Source: Spirochaetaceae bacterium (GTDB lineage Bacteria; Spirochaetota; Spirochaetia; Treponematales; Breznakiellaceae). From it: DNA of 5,935 bases. Position 1 is the stretch's first letter. Each line of letters starts with the position of its first letter. A program made the position numbers and the translations under genes. Of the stretch, positions 1-5,802 are shown one piece after another. The notes below the pieces were generated by a model. It was not told where the DNA came from. It made no database searches and saw nothing but the letters and a program-made list of their open reading frames with translations. The DNA lies in NCBI GenBank assembly GCA_031257995.1, contig JAIRNN010000305.1:1-5935 (forward strand). Reading direction: 5' to 3'.

Positions 1-164
1 CGGCGGAGGTCAAGGCGGAACTGGCCCGGCGCTGCCGGCGGTACAATCCGGTTCTCCTCCAACAGGAGGTACACCGGGCGGTTGACGCGCTCATGGAGTT
101 GAACCGGCAAAAGGCCCTCTTGCGGCGCCAGTCCCCCGCTGATGCCGCTCTTGAGAAATTCTAG
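1..164 (+). CDS. Transposase, C-terminal fragment (runs off the left edge)
   Basis: The frame starting at base 3 is open from the window edge to a TAG at 162-164 and gives the last 53 residues of a protein. The fragment is basic and helical, with a YNPVLLQQEV segment and a tail ending ADAALEKF. I read it as the C-terminal tail of an integrase-core (DDE) transposase, partly because an NP-followed-by-hydrophobic pattern is common there. The firmer reason is that the same reading frame and stop recur in the inverted copy at 5870-5935. The two copies differ by two substitutions over the shared 21 residues (Leu/Met and Pro/Leu). The catalytic domain is not in the window, so family assignment (IS481/ISNCY-like is my best guess) is weak. 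Confidence 0.7.
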   Translation, partial: AEVKAELARRCRRYNPVLLQQEVHRAVDALMELNRQKALLRRQSPADAALEKF

Positions 165-231
165 CTGCGGTTAGAATACTTGTTTTGAGGCAACAGCCTT
201 TATGGTTAGATTTTATTATGAGGCATTACGG
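1..231 (+). mobile_element. Insertion sequence, 3' end (left copy, partial)
   Basis: This is the downstream end of an insertion sequence whose body lies left of the window. It holds the end of a transposase gene (stop at 162-164) and 67 bases of non-coding end sequence. The right boundary at 231 is set by comparison with the inverted copy at 5803-5935. Bases 99-231 match it in reverse complement with three substitutions and no gaps, and similarity stops after the shared ACGG. The tip reads ATTATGAGGCATTACGG. The IS family cannot be fixed because the transposase core and the other end are outside the window. Confidence 0.85.
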
Positions 232-348
232 CAGTCGCGTTGCCGGTAAACACGATGGCAACGCAAGCGCGCCATTCGCCGTCTTACAGGCGGCAGGGGG
301 ATTGCCGCGCTTCCCCACGCCGAGCCCAAGTGCCTCCACGGCAGGCGG
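232..348. other. Gap between the left IS and the hydroxylase operon, with small hairpins
   Basis: This 117-base stretch holds no supported gene. It contains an inverted repeat GCGTTGCC / GGCAACGC (237-244 and 257-264, 12-base loop) and a shorter CGCC / GGCG pair near 270-288. The first could sit at the 3' end of the operon transcript, but neither is followed by a T tract on the - strand, so a classical intrinsic terminator is not shown. Part of the original downstream flank may have been lost when the IS arrived. Confidence 0.4.
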
Positions 349-1191
349 CTAATCGATGAATTGGGAAATGCAGGACTCGATGCAGAGGACGGCGATTTCC
401 TGTTGCATGGGGTCAAGGGTCTTGTTGCCGGCGAGGTAGTCGCGCCAGTAAGCGACAAAAGGTTCGGTGTCGCGCTCGTCGAGAGGAAGGTGTTTGCCGG
501 TGAGAAAGCTCTCGGCGCCCTTTTCGCGGCGGACGATATCGGCAGCAAGCACGACGCGAATATCGGTGAGAATGTCTTTCTGCATCTTGGCAAGAAGGAG
601 GATAACCATGCTGCCGGTTCCCGTGTCGTCAACCTGTCTGAGTTTCCGGTAGATGGCATAGTCCCATTCGTCGAGGGGGATGCGGATACGGGTAAGGAGT
701 TCGCGGCCCAATCCGGCCCCTTGTTCGGTGAGGGCGGCGTAGCGGGAGGCGGACAACCAGCGGCTGGATGCGGGGGACGAGCGGAGTTCGTAGCGGGCAT
801 CAAGCGCGGTGAGGACGGCGGCAATTTCGCTCCTCTGGCTTTTAGGCTGGACACAGGCGCCGAATGAGATGAGCGGGTGGAGAAACGGGCTTGCCGCGCC
901 TTCCAGCACTTGGCGGAGGATTGTCGGCACGGAACGGCCCAGTCTGAGAATGTCGCGTAACGTCGCCTTGCTGCCGATTTCGAGGTAACGTTCGGTGCGG
1001 CTTATCTTCTTCAATTCGTCGATGAAGTCAAGCGAGACGTACTGGGGCGGAATTTCGATGCGCCGGCCTGATTGTTTGACCAACTGGAGGGCATCGCAAG
1101 AGAAAGGCTCGGCGAGCGGCGCTTTGAACCAGTCGGTAAAAAATTCCGCAAGACTCGTGGGAAGATAGAAGTTATCGGCGCTTGGGCTCAT
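349..1191 (-). CDS. Molybdenum hydroxylase FAD-domain subunit (xanthine dehydrogenase/CoxM type), divergent
   Basis: This 280-residue protein is the third gene of the operon and matches the usual size of FAD subunits of xanthine or CO dehydrogenases, which pass electrons from the 2Fe-2S clusters to an acceptor through FAD. I start it at ATG 1191, not at an earlier start at 1233, because a GGAGG (1196-1200) sits four bases upstream. It overlaps the 2Fe-2S gene by 20 bases. Recognisable family features are the N-terminal FYLPTSLAEF segment, SRTERYLEIG (64-73), the ALDARYELRS stretch (129-138), LLTRIRIPL (165-173) and the C-terminal DILTDIRVV block (206-214) of the CO-dehydrogenase flavoprotein C-terminal domain. 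The two glycine-rich FAD motifs are missing: AGGT(D/E)L is replaced by FSCDALQL (30-37) and TIGGN by ISFGACV (108-114). FAD binding is therefore doubtful. Confidence 0.85.
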   Translation of the reverse strand: MSPSADNFYLPTSLAEFFTDWFKAPLAEPFSCDALQLVKQSGRRIEIPPQYVSLDFIDELKKISRTERYLEIGSKATLRDILRLGRSVPTILRQVLEGAASPFLHPLISFGACVQPKSQRSEIAAVLTALDARYELRSSPASSRWLSASRYAALTEQGAGLGRELLTRIRIPLDEWDYAIYRKLRQVDDTGTGSMVILLLAKMQKDILTDIRVVLAADIVRREKGAESFLTGKHLPLDERDTEPFVAYWRDYLAGNKTLDPMQQEIAVLCIESCISQFID

Positions 1192-1660
1192 TGAACCTCC
1201 CTTTCCGCATCTTCGCGGCGGCAAAAACCCCATCCACCAGCGCGCCCGGATTGGTACAGGTACAGCGGATTCCGGTAAATGCCGAAAGAATCTCCTCGCG
1301 GGTGAATTCCTTGTTTTTCACAAGAATACTCTCCGCAGTGAGTATCTTCGCGCCGTCACAGTATCCGCACATGTTGACCTGCGCTTCCGCAAACCCGGCC
1401 TTGATGTCCTTGTAGTTGTTCGTTTTGGCAAACCCTTCTATCGTGATGACCTTGCTCCCGGAGAGGCGGAAAGCCGGGATAAGGCACGAGGCGGTAACGG
1501 CGCCGTTCCAGATCACGGAACAGGCCCCGCAACGGCCCTGTAGACATCCGCATTTGGTGCCTTTCAAGTGAAAGCGGTCCCGTAGTAGAAATGAGAGCCG
1601 CTCGCCGCCTTCCACGTCAATGGAAGCCGAGATGCCGTTCAAGAAAAACCTCACTTTCAT
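1172..1660 (-). CDS. Molybdenum hydroxylase 2Fe-2S subunit (xanthine dehydrogenase/CoxS type)
   Basis: This 162-residue iron-sulfur subunit carries electrons from the molybdenum site to FAD. It has a plant-ferredoxin-like N-terminal domain with cluster ligands at Cys39, Cys44, Cys47 and Cys59 (GCLQGRCGAC). A C-terminal helical [2Fe-2S] domain follows, with Cys98, Cys101, Cys133 and Cys135, so all eight ligands are present. The length is normal for the family. The second motif is unusual: the common QCGFCTPG reads MCGYCDGA, and CRCTGY reads CTCTNP. The glutamine next to the first cysteine, which usually contacts the pterin cofactor, is methionine here. The ATG at 1660 overlaps the stop of the large-subunit gene in an ATGA (1657-1660). 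A strong AAGGAGGG lies upstream, so coupled translation is likely. Confidence 0.93.
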   Translation of the reverse strand: MKVRFFLNGISASIDVEGGERLSFLLRDRFHLKGTKCGCLQGRCGACSVIWNGAVTASCLIPAFRLSGSKVITIEGFAKTNNYKDIKAGFAEAQVNMCGYCDGAKILTAESILVKNKEFTREEILSAFTGIRCTCTNPGALVDGVFAAAKMRKGRFNEPKRR

Positions 1661-3654
1661 GCTTCACCCTCCTTGCCGTTCCCGCCCTTCTCGCCATTTT
1701 CGCCGCTTTCCGGCCTCAACGCCCGCCATATCTCCACGGGCCGTATCGGAAGACTGTCGAACGAAATATTGAGCGCCTGGGAAACCGCCGACGCATAGGC
1801 CGCCGGTATCGTGCTGAAAGCCAGCTCTTCCAGTCCGCAGACCCGGTCGCTGCCGCTGGGGATGAAGTCAATCTCGATATTGGGCACGTCCTTGATGTTG
1901 GGCACTTCGCGTTTTCCCTGAGCCCAAGCCAAAGCCGCGATACCGCAGATGGTGAGCGTGTTGCGCGCGTCCTGAACCGAGAGTATCTTGCCGCCTTCAA
2001 CACAGAGCCGGATGCACCGTACCTGCGGCTTGTATTCAACCTTTTCGATCTCCACTTCAATGACGGCGGCGCAGAGCGCAGGATGGGAGAACGTCTTTTG
2101 GTCGCAGGTTCTTCCCGCCCAATTTTGGACGGGATCACTCTGATAACGGATCTCGCTCATGGCGGCCTCTTTGTCCGGCAGGGGCAGGAGAGAAACATTC
2201 GGTTCAGAAAGCGGATCGCCGCCCGTCCGATAGAGGAGCCCGGTCCCCTGATAGGCGACCGCCAGCCCGATGCCGCGAACCGGCGAAAGTTTATCCACTA
2301 TCAGATGTTCAAGACATTCATCGGGATATTCTTGTACGTGTTCTTGTACACGTTCCCGCGCGTATTCCCATGCGTATCCCCGGCGGCGGGAAAGGTCGTA
2401 GGCCGCCCATTTCCGTGCGAAATCAGTTTGGGCGCACACCTTGTTGATGACGGCATGGAGGGACAGCGGTTTTTGCAACATGATGCCGATGGGCAGTTTC
2501 ACCGGGCCGCCTCCCTGTTTGACGATAGCCCGTTCGAGCTTCCATTCGAGAGGCGAGACCCGCGCCTCGTCCACGACCCGTGTAATGTGCCGCTCGATGG
2601 CAAAAAAACCTTGCGCCATCCCGAAGCCGGAAAACGCGCCCTTGGGGACAGAGGCGGTTCCCACAGCCCTCGCGCGGAGGGTCACGGTTCCCAAGCGGTA
2701 AAGCCCCAATGAGGCAAGGGCCATCTGATCGATGATCTCGTCGGCAAAGAAGCCGCACGCGCCGAGATCGGCCTCAATGTCGATGCCGGTTTCCACGATA
2801 CGGCCCTCTTCGTCCAGTGCCGAACGGATCTGTATCTCAGACGCGGCTCGGCGCGGGGAGTAACGCCGTTCTTCCTCGCGGGACAGCATAAACTTGACCG
2901 GCTTTTTCGTGATGAAAGCCGCAAGCGCAGCCTGTGCCGCGATGAGCGACGGGTACCAGACTTTCGCGTCAAAATGGACCCCCGGCGGTTCCCGCATGAT
3001 CTCGACGTGAGCCTCGTCAATGTTCAACATCCCGGCGGCCGACCGCCGTACATGGCGCGGCCATTGACTTGCCGTGTGAATCACGCAGCGAGCTCCTTCA
3101 AAAAAGGCGACCGCCCCCGTACATTCCGGCGCGTTATGTTCCGCGTCCGGCGTTGTGTGATATGTCTCGATAAGGCGAACCTGTCGGGGCGGCGTATCTT
3201 CACCGTCATATATATCTCCGGCCGCTTTCGCCGCATGGGAAGACTTTGCGGCCTTTGCGTCCGTTTCTACCGTGATATTCCGTTCGGCGTAGACCCGCAA
3301 CGGCGCGTCCGTTTCCCCAGCTTCCCCGGCATCAACGCAATTGACGAGTATCGAATCTTCCAGTTTCGCGATCTCCGCCTCATCCGGCCCGACAAGAAGC
3401 GCCGCCGGCTGACCCTCATACAAAATTTCTGTTTCGGCAAGAATGGGATGGGAAAACGCGGGATTGAAATCCGTGTCCGGCCCGGCAAACGCCCCCGCGA
3501 GAACGTTTCTGCCGGGAATATCCTTCGCCCGGATGAGGCAGTAACCCTCAGGCAGCACCGGACAATCGATGGAGAGCAGCCTCCCGCTCCGCACCGGAGA
3601 ACGGAGCGTCCGAACAAAATACATCCCCTTCAAAAAAACGGCATCAACAGACAA
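1657..3654 (-). CDS. Molybdenum hydroxylase large (Mo-cofactor) subunit, xanthine dehydrogenase/CoxL type, shortened
   Basis: This 665-residue catalytic subunit is first in the operon. The N-terminal a/b hammerhead domain is recognisable (RSPVRSGRL 18-26, AKDIPGRN 43-50, YEGQPAALLVG 79-89). The cofactor-binding part follows: YHTTPDAEHNAPE (165-177), ASQWPRHVR (195-203), MLSREEERRYSPRR (256-269) and AFSGFGMAQ (340-348). The expected catalytic glutamate is Glu610 in GLEEL. Canonical motifs are altered: GGGFGGK is PPGVHFDAK and AFRGFG has Ser342 for Arg. Relatives are usually about 750-790 residues; the shortfall falls around residues 470-520, where the GQG-containing dinucleotide segment is expected. 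The start is TTG 3654, with GGAG ten bases upstream. The in-frame ATG at 3624 would cut into the conserved N-terminus and has no spacing to its purine run. The Gly/Glu/Lys-rich tail (648-665) is low complexity. The substrate cannot be deduced. Confidence 0.88.
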   Translation of the reverse strand: MSVDAVFLKGMYFVRTLRSPVRSGRLLSIDCPVLPEGYCLIRAKDIPGRNVLAGAFAGPDTDFNPAFSHPILAETEILYEGQPAALLVGPDEAEIAKLEDSILVNCVDAGEAGETDAPLRVYAERNITVETDAKAAKSSHAAKAAGDIYDGEDTPPRQVRLIETYHTTPDAEHNAPECTGAVAFFEGARCVIHTASQWPRHVRRSAAGMLNIDEAHVEIMREPPGVHFDAKVWYPSLIAAQAALAAFITKKPVKFMLSREEERRYSPRRAASEIQIRSALDEEGRIVETGIDIEADLGACGFFADEIIDQMALASLGLYRLGTVTLRARAVGTASVPKGAFSGFGMAQGFFAIERHITRVVDEARVSPLEWKLERAIVKQGGGPVKLPIGIMLQKPLSLHAVINKVCAQTDFARKWAAYDLSRRRGYAWEYARERVQEHVQEYPDECLEHLIVDKLSPVRGIGLAVAYQGTGLLYRTGGDPLSEPNVSLLPLPDKEAAMSEIRYQSDPVQNWAGRTCDQKTFSHPALCAAVIEVEIEKVEYKPQVRCIRLCVEGGKILSVQDARNTLTICGIAALAWAQGKREVPNIKDVPNIEIDFIPSGSDRVCGLEELAFSTIPAAYASAVSQALNISFDSLPIRPVEIWRALRPESGENGEKGGNGKEGEA

Positions 3655-3677
3655 AACAGATACGCTCCAGCCCTTTA

Positions 3678-3706
3678 ACTTTAGCCTTTGCCGCCGTTTG
3701 TTTCAA
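3678..3706 (-). promoter_or_regulatory. Promoter of the hydroxylase operon
   Basis: Read on the - strand, TTGAAA (3701-3706, five of six bases to consensus) is followed after exactly 17 bases by TAAAGT (3678-3683, four of six). A start near 3671 would give a short leader containing the GGAG that precedes the TTG start at 3654. No operator palindrome is evident right at this promoter. Confidence 0.5.
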
Positions 3707-3809
3707 TAGGGATAGATAAGAAGTGAGGCGGGGGAATTCGCATGCCATTTCTTCAGTGAAAAGGCGGCAGCCAAACGACTATGGATAAGATTTCCGTAAT
3801 TATTCAGGT

Positions 3810-3909
3810 GGGGGAAGTCTCCCCCCTGCCTCCAGCCCGCCGCCCGCAAGCGGGCTTAGGGTCTTACGGCACCCCCCTCAGCGGGGGCGCTGCCCCCGCA
3901 ACGCCCCCG
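3810..3909 (+). repeat. GC-rich hairpin repeat, left copy (inverted partner at 5135-5222)
   Basis: This 100-base element has three stem-loops: GGGGGA/TCCCCC with a four-base loop (3810-3825), a GCCCGC/GCGGGC pair (3842-3855), and GCGGGGGC/GCCCCCGC with a three-base loop (3881-3899). Its outer parts match the reverse complement of 5135-5222 closely: both begin GGGGGAAGTCTCCCCC and end CCCCCGCAACGCCCCCG, with a more variable middle. It looks like a dispersed non-coding repeat or MITE-like element. No coding capacity is seen. Confidence 0.75.
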
Positions 3910-4021
3910 TCCAACTGCCATGATGGTTTCACGCTCAATCCGTGATAACACTCCCGTAGGGTAAGACTCCGCCCCGGTAACAAAGACGGCTGAATAGTTA
4001 CAGATTCCCAGTATAAACCAC

Positions 4022-4039
4022 GCAAAATTTTGCAAAATT
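4022..4039. promoter_or_regulatory. Candidate operator: overlapping AT-rich palindromes next to the -35 box
   Basis: A perfect 14-bp palindrome, AATTTTGCAAAATT (4026-4039), overlaps a perfect 12-bp palindrome, GCAAAATTTTGC (4022-4033). It ends three bases before the -35 box at 4043. A third half-site, TTTTTGCAA (4049-4057), lies in the promoter spacer. The placement fits a regulator binding over the promoter, but no regulator gene is in the window. Confidence 0.45.
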
Positions 4040-4042
4040 CGC

Positions 4043-4071
4043 TTGACATTTTTGCAAGGACGTGTTATACT
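4043..4071 (+). promoter_or_regulatory. Near-consensus sigma-70 promoter of the lipoprotein-like pseudogene
   Basis: A perfect TTGACA (4043-4048), a 17-base spacer and TATACT (4066-4071, five of six) form the strongest promoter in the window. The start point would be near 4078. That gives a leader of about 15 bases with GAGG (4080-4083) nine bases before the ATG at 4093. It still looks intact although the gene behind it is broken. Confidence 0.75.
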
Positions 4072-4092
4072 GCCATTATGAGGCGTTGAAAA

Positions 4093-5119
4093 ATGTATAA
4101 AAGACCTCTTTTTAGATTTGTCGCGTTGATCGTGCTGGTTGCTTTTACGGTGGTCCGTTATCAGAGAATGACGGCGAGAGGCCGGAGGGGGACGGTACGT
4201 TAACAGTACCCATAGGCGCGGGAACGCCCCGCTTCGTGTATCTGGATGAAGACTATCAGCCTGCGGAGACGGACGGAGGCAGGACGATACTCTATGTAGA
4301 CGGCAACGAGCTTGCGGAGGGAGTGGCGGTAATTTCAGAAATCCCCGACAACGACCTTGATAACGACCGCATTGTACGCGTGGTCAACACCAACAATGAC
4401 TCGAGAGTTTCTTTTTTTCTTCCGTAAAGGTCAATCCTTTCCCTATCAAATGGTGATTCAGAGTCCGGGCGGAATAGTAACCGGCAATCTTTCCTTTTAC
4501 AACCCGACCACTGAGCGGTACTCGGTTCTGTTCGAGAAAGAAGGGGAAGAAATGTGCGAGCTGAGAGAAATCAAACTGAACAAGTATGTTTTTCAGGTTT
4601 ATCAAGATCAGGAAGATCTGGACGAGAGCCAGGATCTCCGCCTGAAGAATATCGTAACGGCGCTCGGCGTGTGGGACAGTATCGCCCTCCAGATACCCGA
4701 AGATGAATTTACGGTAAACGGAAGGTATGTTGCCAGTTGGTGGAATCCGGGGTCATGGTTTAAAGCAGCCGTGAGCGCCGTTGTACAGGCGCTTCCGGTG
4801 ATTGCTTTCGCTGCCGCCATAATATTGTGCCCTCCATTGGTGGTTATCGCAGTTTCCATAACGATAAATCGTTCCGATCATTGCAGTAGGGCTCGCTGCG
4901 GCAATAATAATAGATGCCATTGTGGATGGATTCGAACAAAGCCCGGAGCTTCCTAGTCCTCCCACATCGGCTATTCCTCTGAGTGTTACTGTCGTGCGTC
5001 GTGTCCCTTATGGGAGTGCTAGCATAATGCCTCATGCCGCTATGTTGAGGAGTACCGCGCCGGAAAGTAACGAAAGGCTGGAGACGACTGTATATCCGGC
5101 CTATAGTGCTTCTACTTGA
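4093..5119 (+). pseudogene. Frameshifted lipoprotein-like gene with hydrophobic C-terminal region
   Basis: The ATG at 4093 has a GAGG nine bases upstream and a strong promoter. It opens a basic plus hydrophobic leader (YKRPLFRFVALIVLVAFT) that then runs out of frame and stops at 4203. Coding character continues in three further segments. A second frame (about 4150-4411) carries PLSENDGERPEGDG and acidic, Asn/Asp-rich sequence. A third (about 4412-4866) carries KGQSFPYQMVIQSPGG and a long hydrophobic run. A fourth (4868-5119) carries IVPIIAVGLAAAIIIDAIVDGF and ends at TGA. Correcting about 4147-4156 (one base lost), the T7 run at 4412-4418 (one base extra) and 4865-4870 (one base extra) gives about 341 residues. 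I infer a lipoprotein signal with the lipobox destroyed at the first shift. The two hydrophobic stretches, separated by a few residues, could be a membrane hairpin. I do not recognise the family. Confidence 0.7.
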
Positions 5120-5134
5120 AAATGCCAATATTGC

Positions 5135-5222
5135 CGGGGGCGTTGCGGGGGCGGAGCCCCCGCAGAGGGGGTAGCGGAATACACGCCGTAGGCGGGTATG
5201 TAGCGAGGGGGAGACTTCCCCC
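5135..5222 (-). repeat. GC-rich hairpin repeat, right copy (inverted partner at 3810-3909)
   Basis: This 88-base element is the inverted counterpart of 3810-3909. It contains GCGGGGGC/GCCCCCGC with a three-base GGA loop (5145-5163) and a second stem GAGGGGGA/TCCCCCTC with a GACT loop (5205-5224). Its middle (5165-5204) is less similar to the left copy. It begins 15 bases after the stop of the lipoprotein-like pseudogene, so the two copies bracket that gene. Confidence 0.75.
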
Positions 5223-5234
5223 TCTTTATGTTTT
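5205..5234 (+). terminator. Possible intrinsic terminator within the right repeat
   Basis: An 8-bp GC-rich stem (5205-5212 with 5217-5224) and four-base loop is followed at once by T-rich sequence (TTATGTTTT). This is a plausible Rho-independent terminator for transcripts from the promoter at 4043. The T tract is interrupted, so efficiency is uncertain. Confidence 0.45.
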
Positions 5235-5300
5235 CTTCAGCAGAAGAATTATAGCAAAAAAACTTGAGAGAATAAACGAGACGACGAACGGAGAGAAACT

Positions 5301-5649
5301 ATGGTGGGTATATTTTGGCTTTTGCCGGATAAGGCGGGCGTTTTTCATCGCATGGCGGACGCTTGACGATGGAAAGGGGGGATACGGACAATGGATCATC
5401 GCGACAAAAAACCATGTGATGCGTGGGAGGATTTACGCCGGAGCGGCGAATTACAAGGCTTCCTGTGTATTTGCGGGAGGAGTATTTTGGCCTTCCGCGA
5501 GGAAGTGTCCTGTATCACATGGTTGAAAACAAGTATTATGCGTATCACGGCGGTTGGCTGCAAAAAAACACAAAAAGATGCTGTGCGATTGTTATGGGCC
5601 GGATTTTGCGGCGACAGTGTTTATGCCGGATGAACACTACACCGTTTAG
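5301..5649 (+). pseudogene. Small gene broken by four frameshifts, unknown family
   Basis: An ATG at 5301 with GGAG seven bases upstream starts MVGIFWLLPDKAGVFHRMADA. Protein-like sequence then hops frames: LDDGKGGYGQWIIATKNHV (about 5366-5413), DAWEDLRRSGELQG (about 5414-5456), LPVYLREEYFGLPRG onward to GGWLQK (about 5458-5562), and KHKKMLCDCYGPDFAATVF onward to a TAG at 5647-5649. Four single-base corrections join these into a continuous protein of about 116 residues: one extra base near 5361-5366, and one missing base each near 5412-5418, near 5455-5460 and in the A7 run near 5562-5568. The joined protein is aromatic-rich with no signal peptide or membrane segment. I do not recognise it. 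The smoothness of the join is my main evidence that it was one gene. Confidence 0.6.
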
Positions 5650-5802
5650 GGAGACGTGGCCGAACGGCAGCACACCGTCCACCGACATCGTACTCCCTGC
5701 TGGGGCGACAGACTAAACAGTACCCGTTCCAACGAGCAGCCCCATTTAGTATGTCCTCCTGCCTCGATAAGCCATTACACTAAATGGCCTAGTGAGTCTC
5801 CC
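5650..5802. other. Unassigned stretch before the right IS
   Basis: I see no supportable gene in these 153 bases. They contain an inverted repeat CCATTTAGT (5742-5750) / ACTAAATGG (5779-5787) with a 28-base loop. One + strand frame stays open to a TAA near 5714-5716 with protein-like composition, but it has no start of its own and no recognisable motif. It may be a remnant of the gene interrupted or displaced when the right IS arrived. Confidence 0.4.

Larger units (their letters stand above)
3655..4092. other. Divergent intergenic region between the operon and the lipoprotein-like pseudogene
   Basis: These 438 bases carry no supported gene. From left to right they hold the operon promoter (3678-3706, - strand), a GC-rich hairpin repeat (3810-3909), a featureless stretch (3910-4020), a nest of palindromes (4022-4039) and a near-consensus + strand promoter (4043-4071). 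A 61-residue open frame on the - strand at 3864-4049 overlaps the repeat and shows no protein character. Confidence 0.6.

Noticed and set aside
216..867. Open frames of 212 residues (- strand) and 168 residues (+ strand) over the FAD-subunit gene
   Set aside because: Both overlap the FAD-domain gene in other frames, and the - strand one would also enter the IS end. Ser/Pro/Arg-rich composition marks the first as a shadow.
1591..2712. A 373-residue open frame on the + strand
   Set aside because: It lies antisense to the well-supported large and 2Fe-2S subunit genes, its protein has no recognisable domain, and long open antisense frames are expected opposite GC-rich coding sequence.
3622..3624. 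In-frame ATG as start of the large subunit
   Set aside because: The purine run touches the ATG with no spacing, and the ten residues before it fit the family N-terminus. The TTG at 3654 with GGAG is preferred.
2974..3678. A 234-residue open frame on the + strand opposite the start of the operon
   Set aside because: It is antisense to the conserved N-terminal part of the large subunit and covers that gene's promoter. It has no ribosome binding site or protein motif.
3810..3909. CRISPR-like repeats
   Set aside because: The hairpin element occurs only twice, far apart and inverted, with no regular spacers and no cas genes.
4078..4089. A three-codon upstream reading frame (ATG AGG CGT TGA)
   Set aside because: It sits at the predicted transcription start with no ribosome binding site. 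It probably exists only because GAGG is the binding site of the real start.
5649..5715. tRNA-Ser-like beginning (GGAGACGTGGCCGAACGG)
   Set aside because: It resembles the acceptor and D-arm of a class II tRNA, but no anticodon arm, TTCGA loop or matching 3' acceptor strand follows. It is probably chance.
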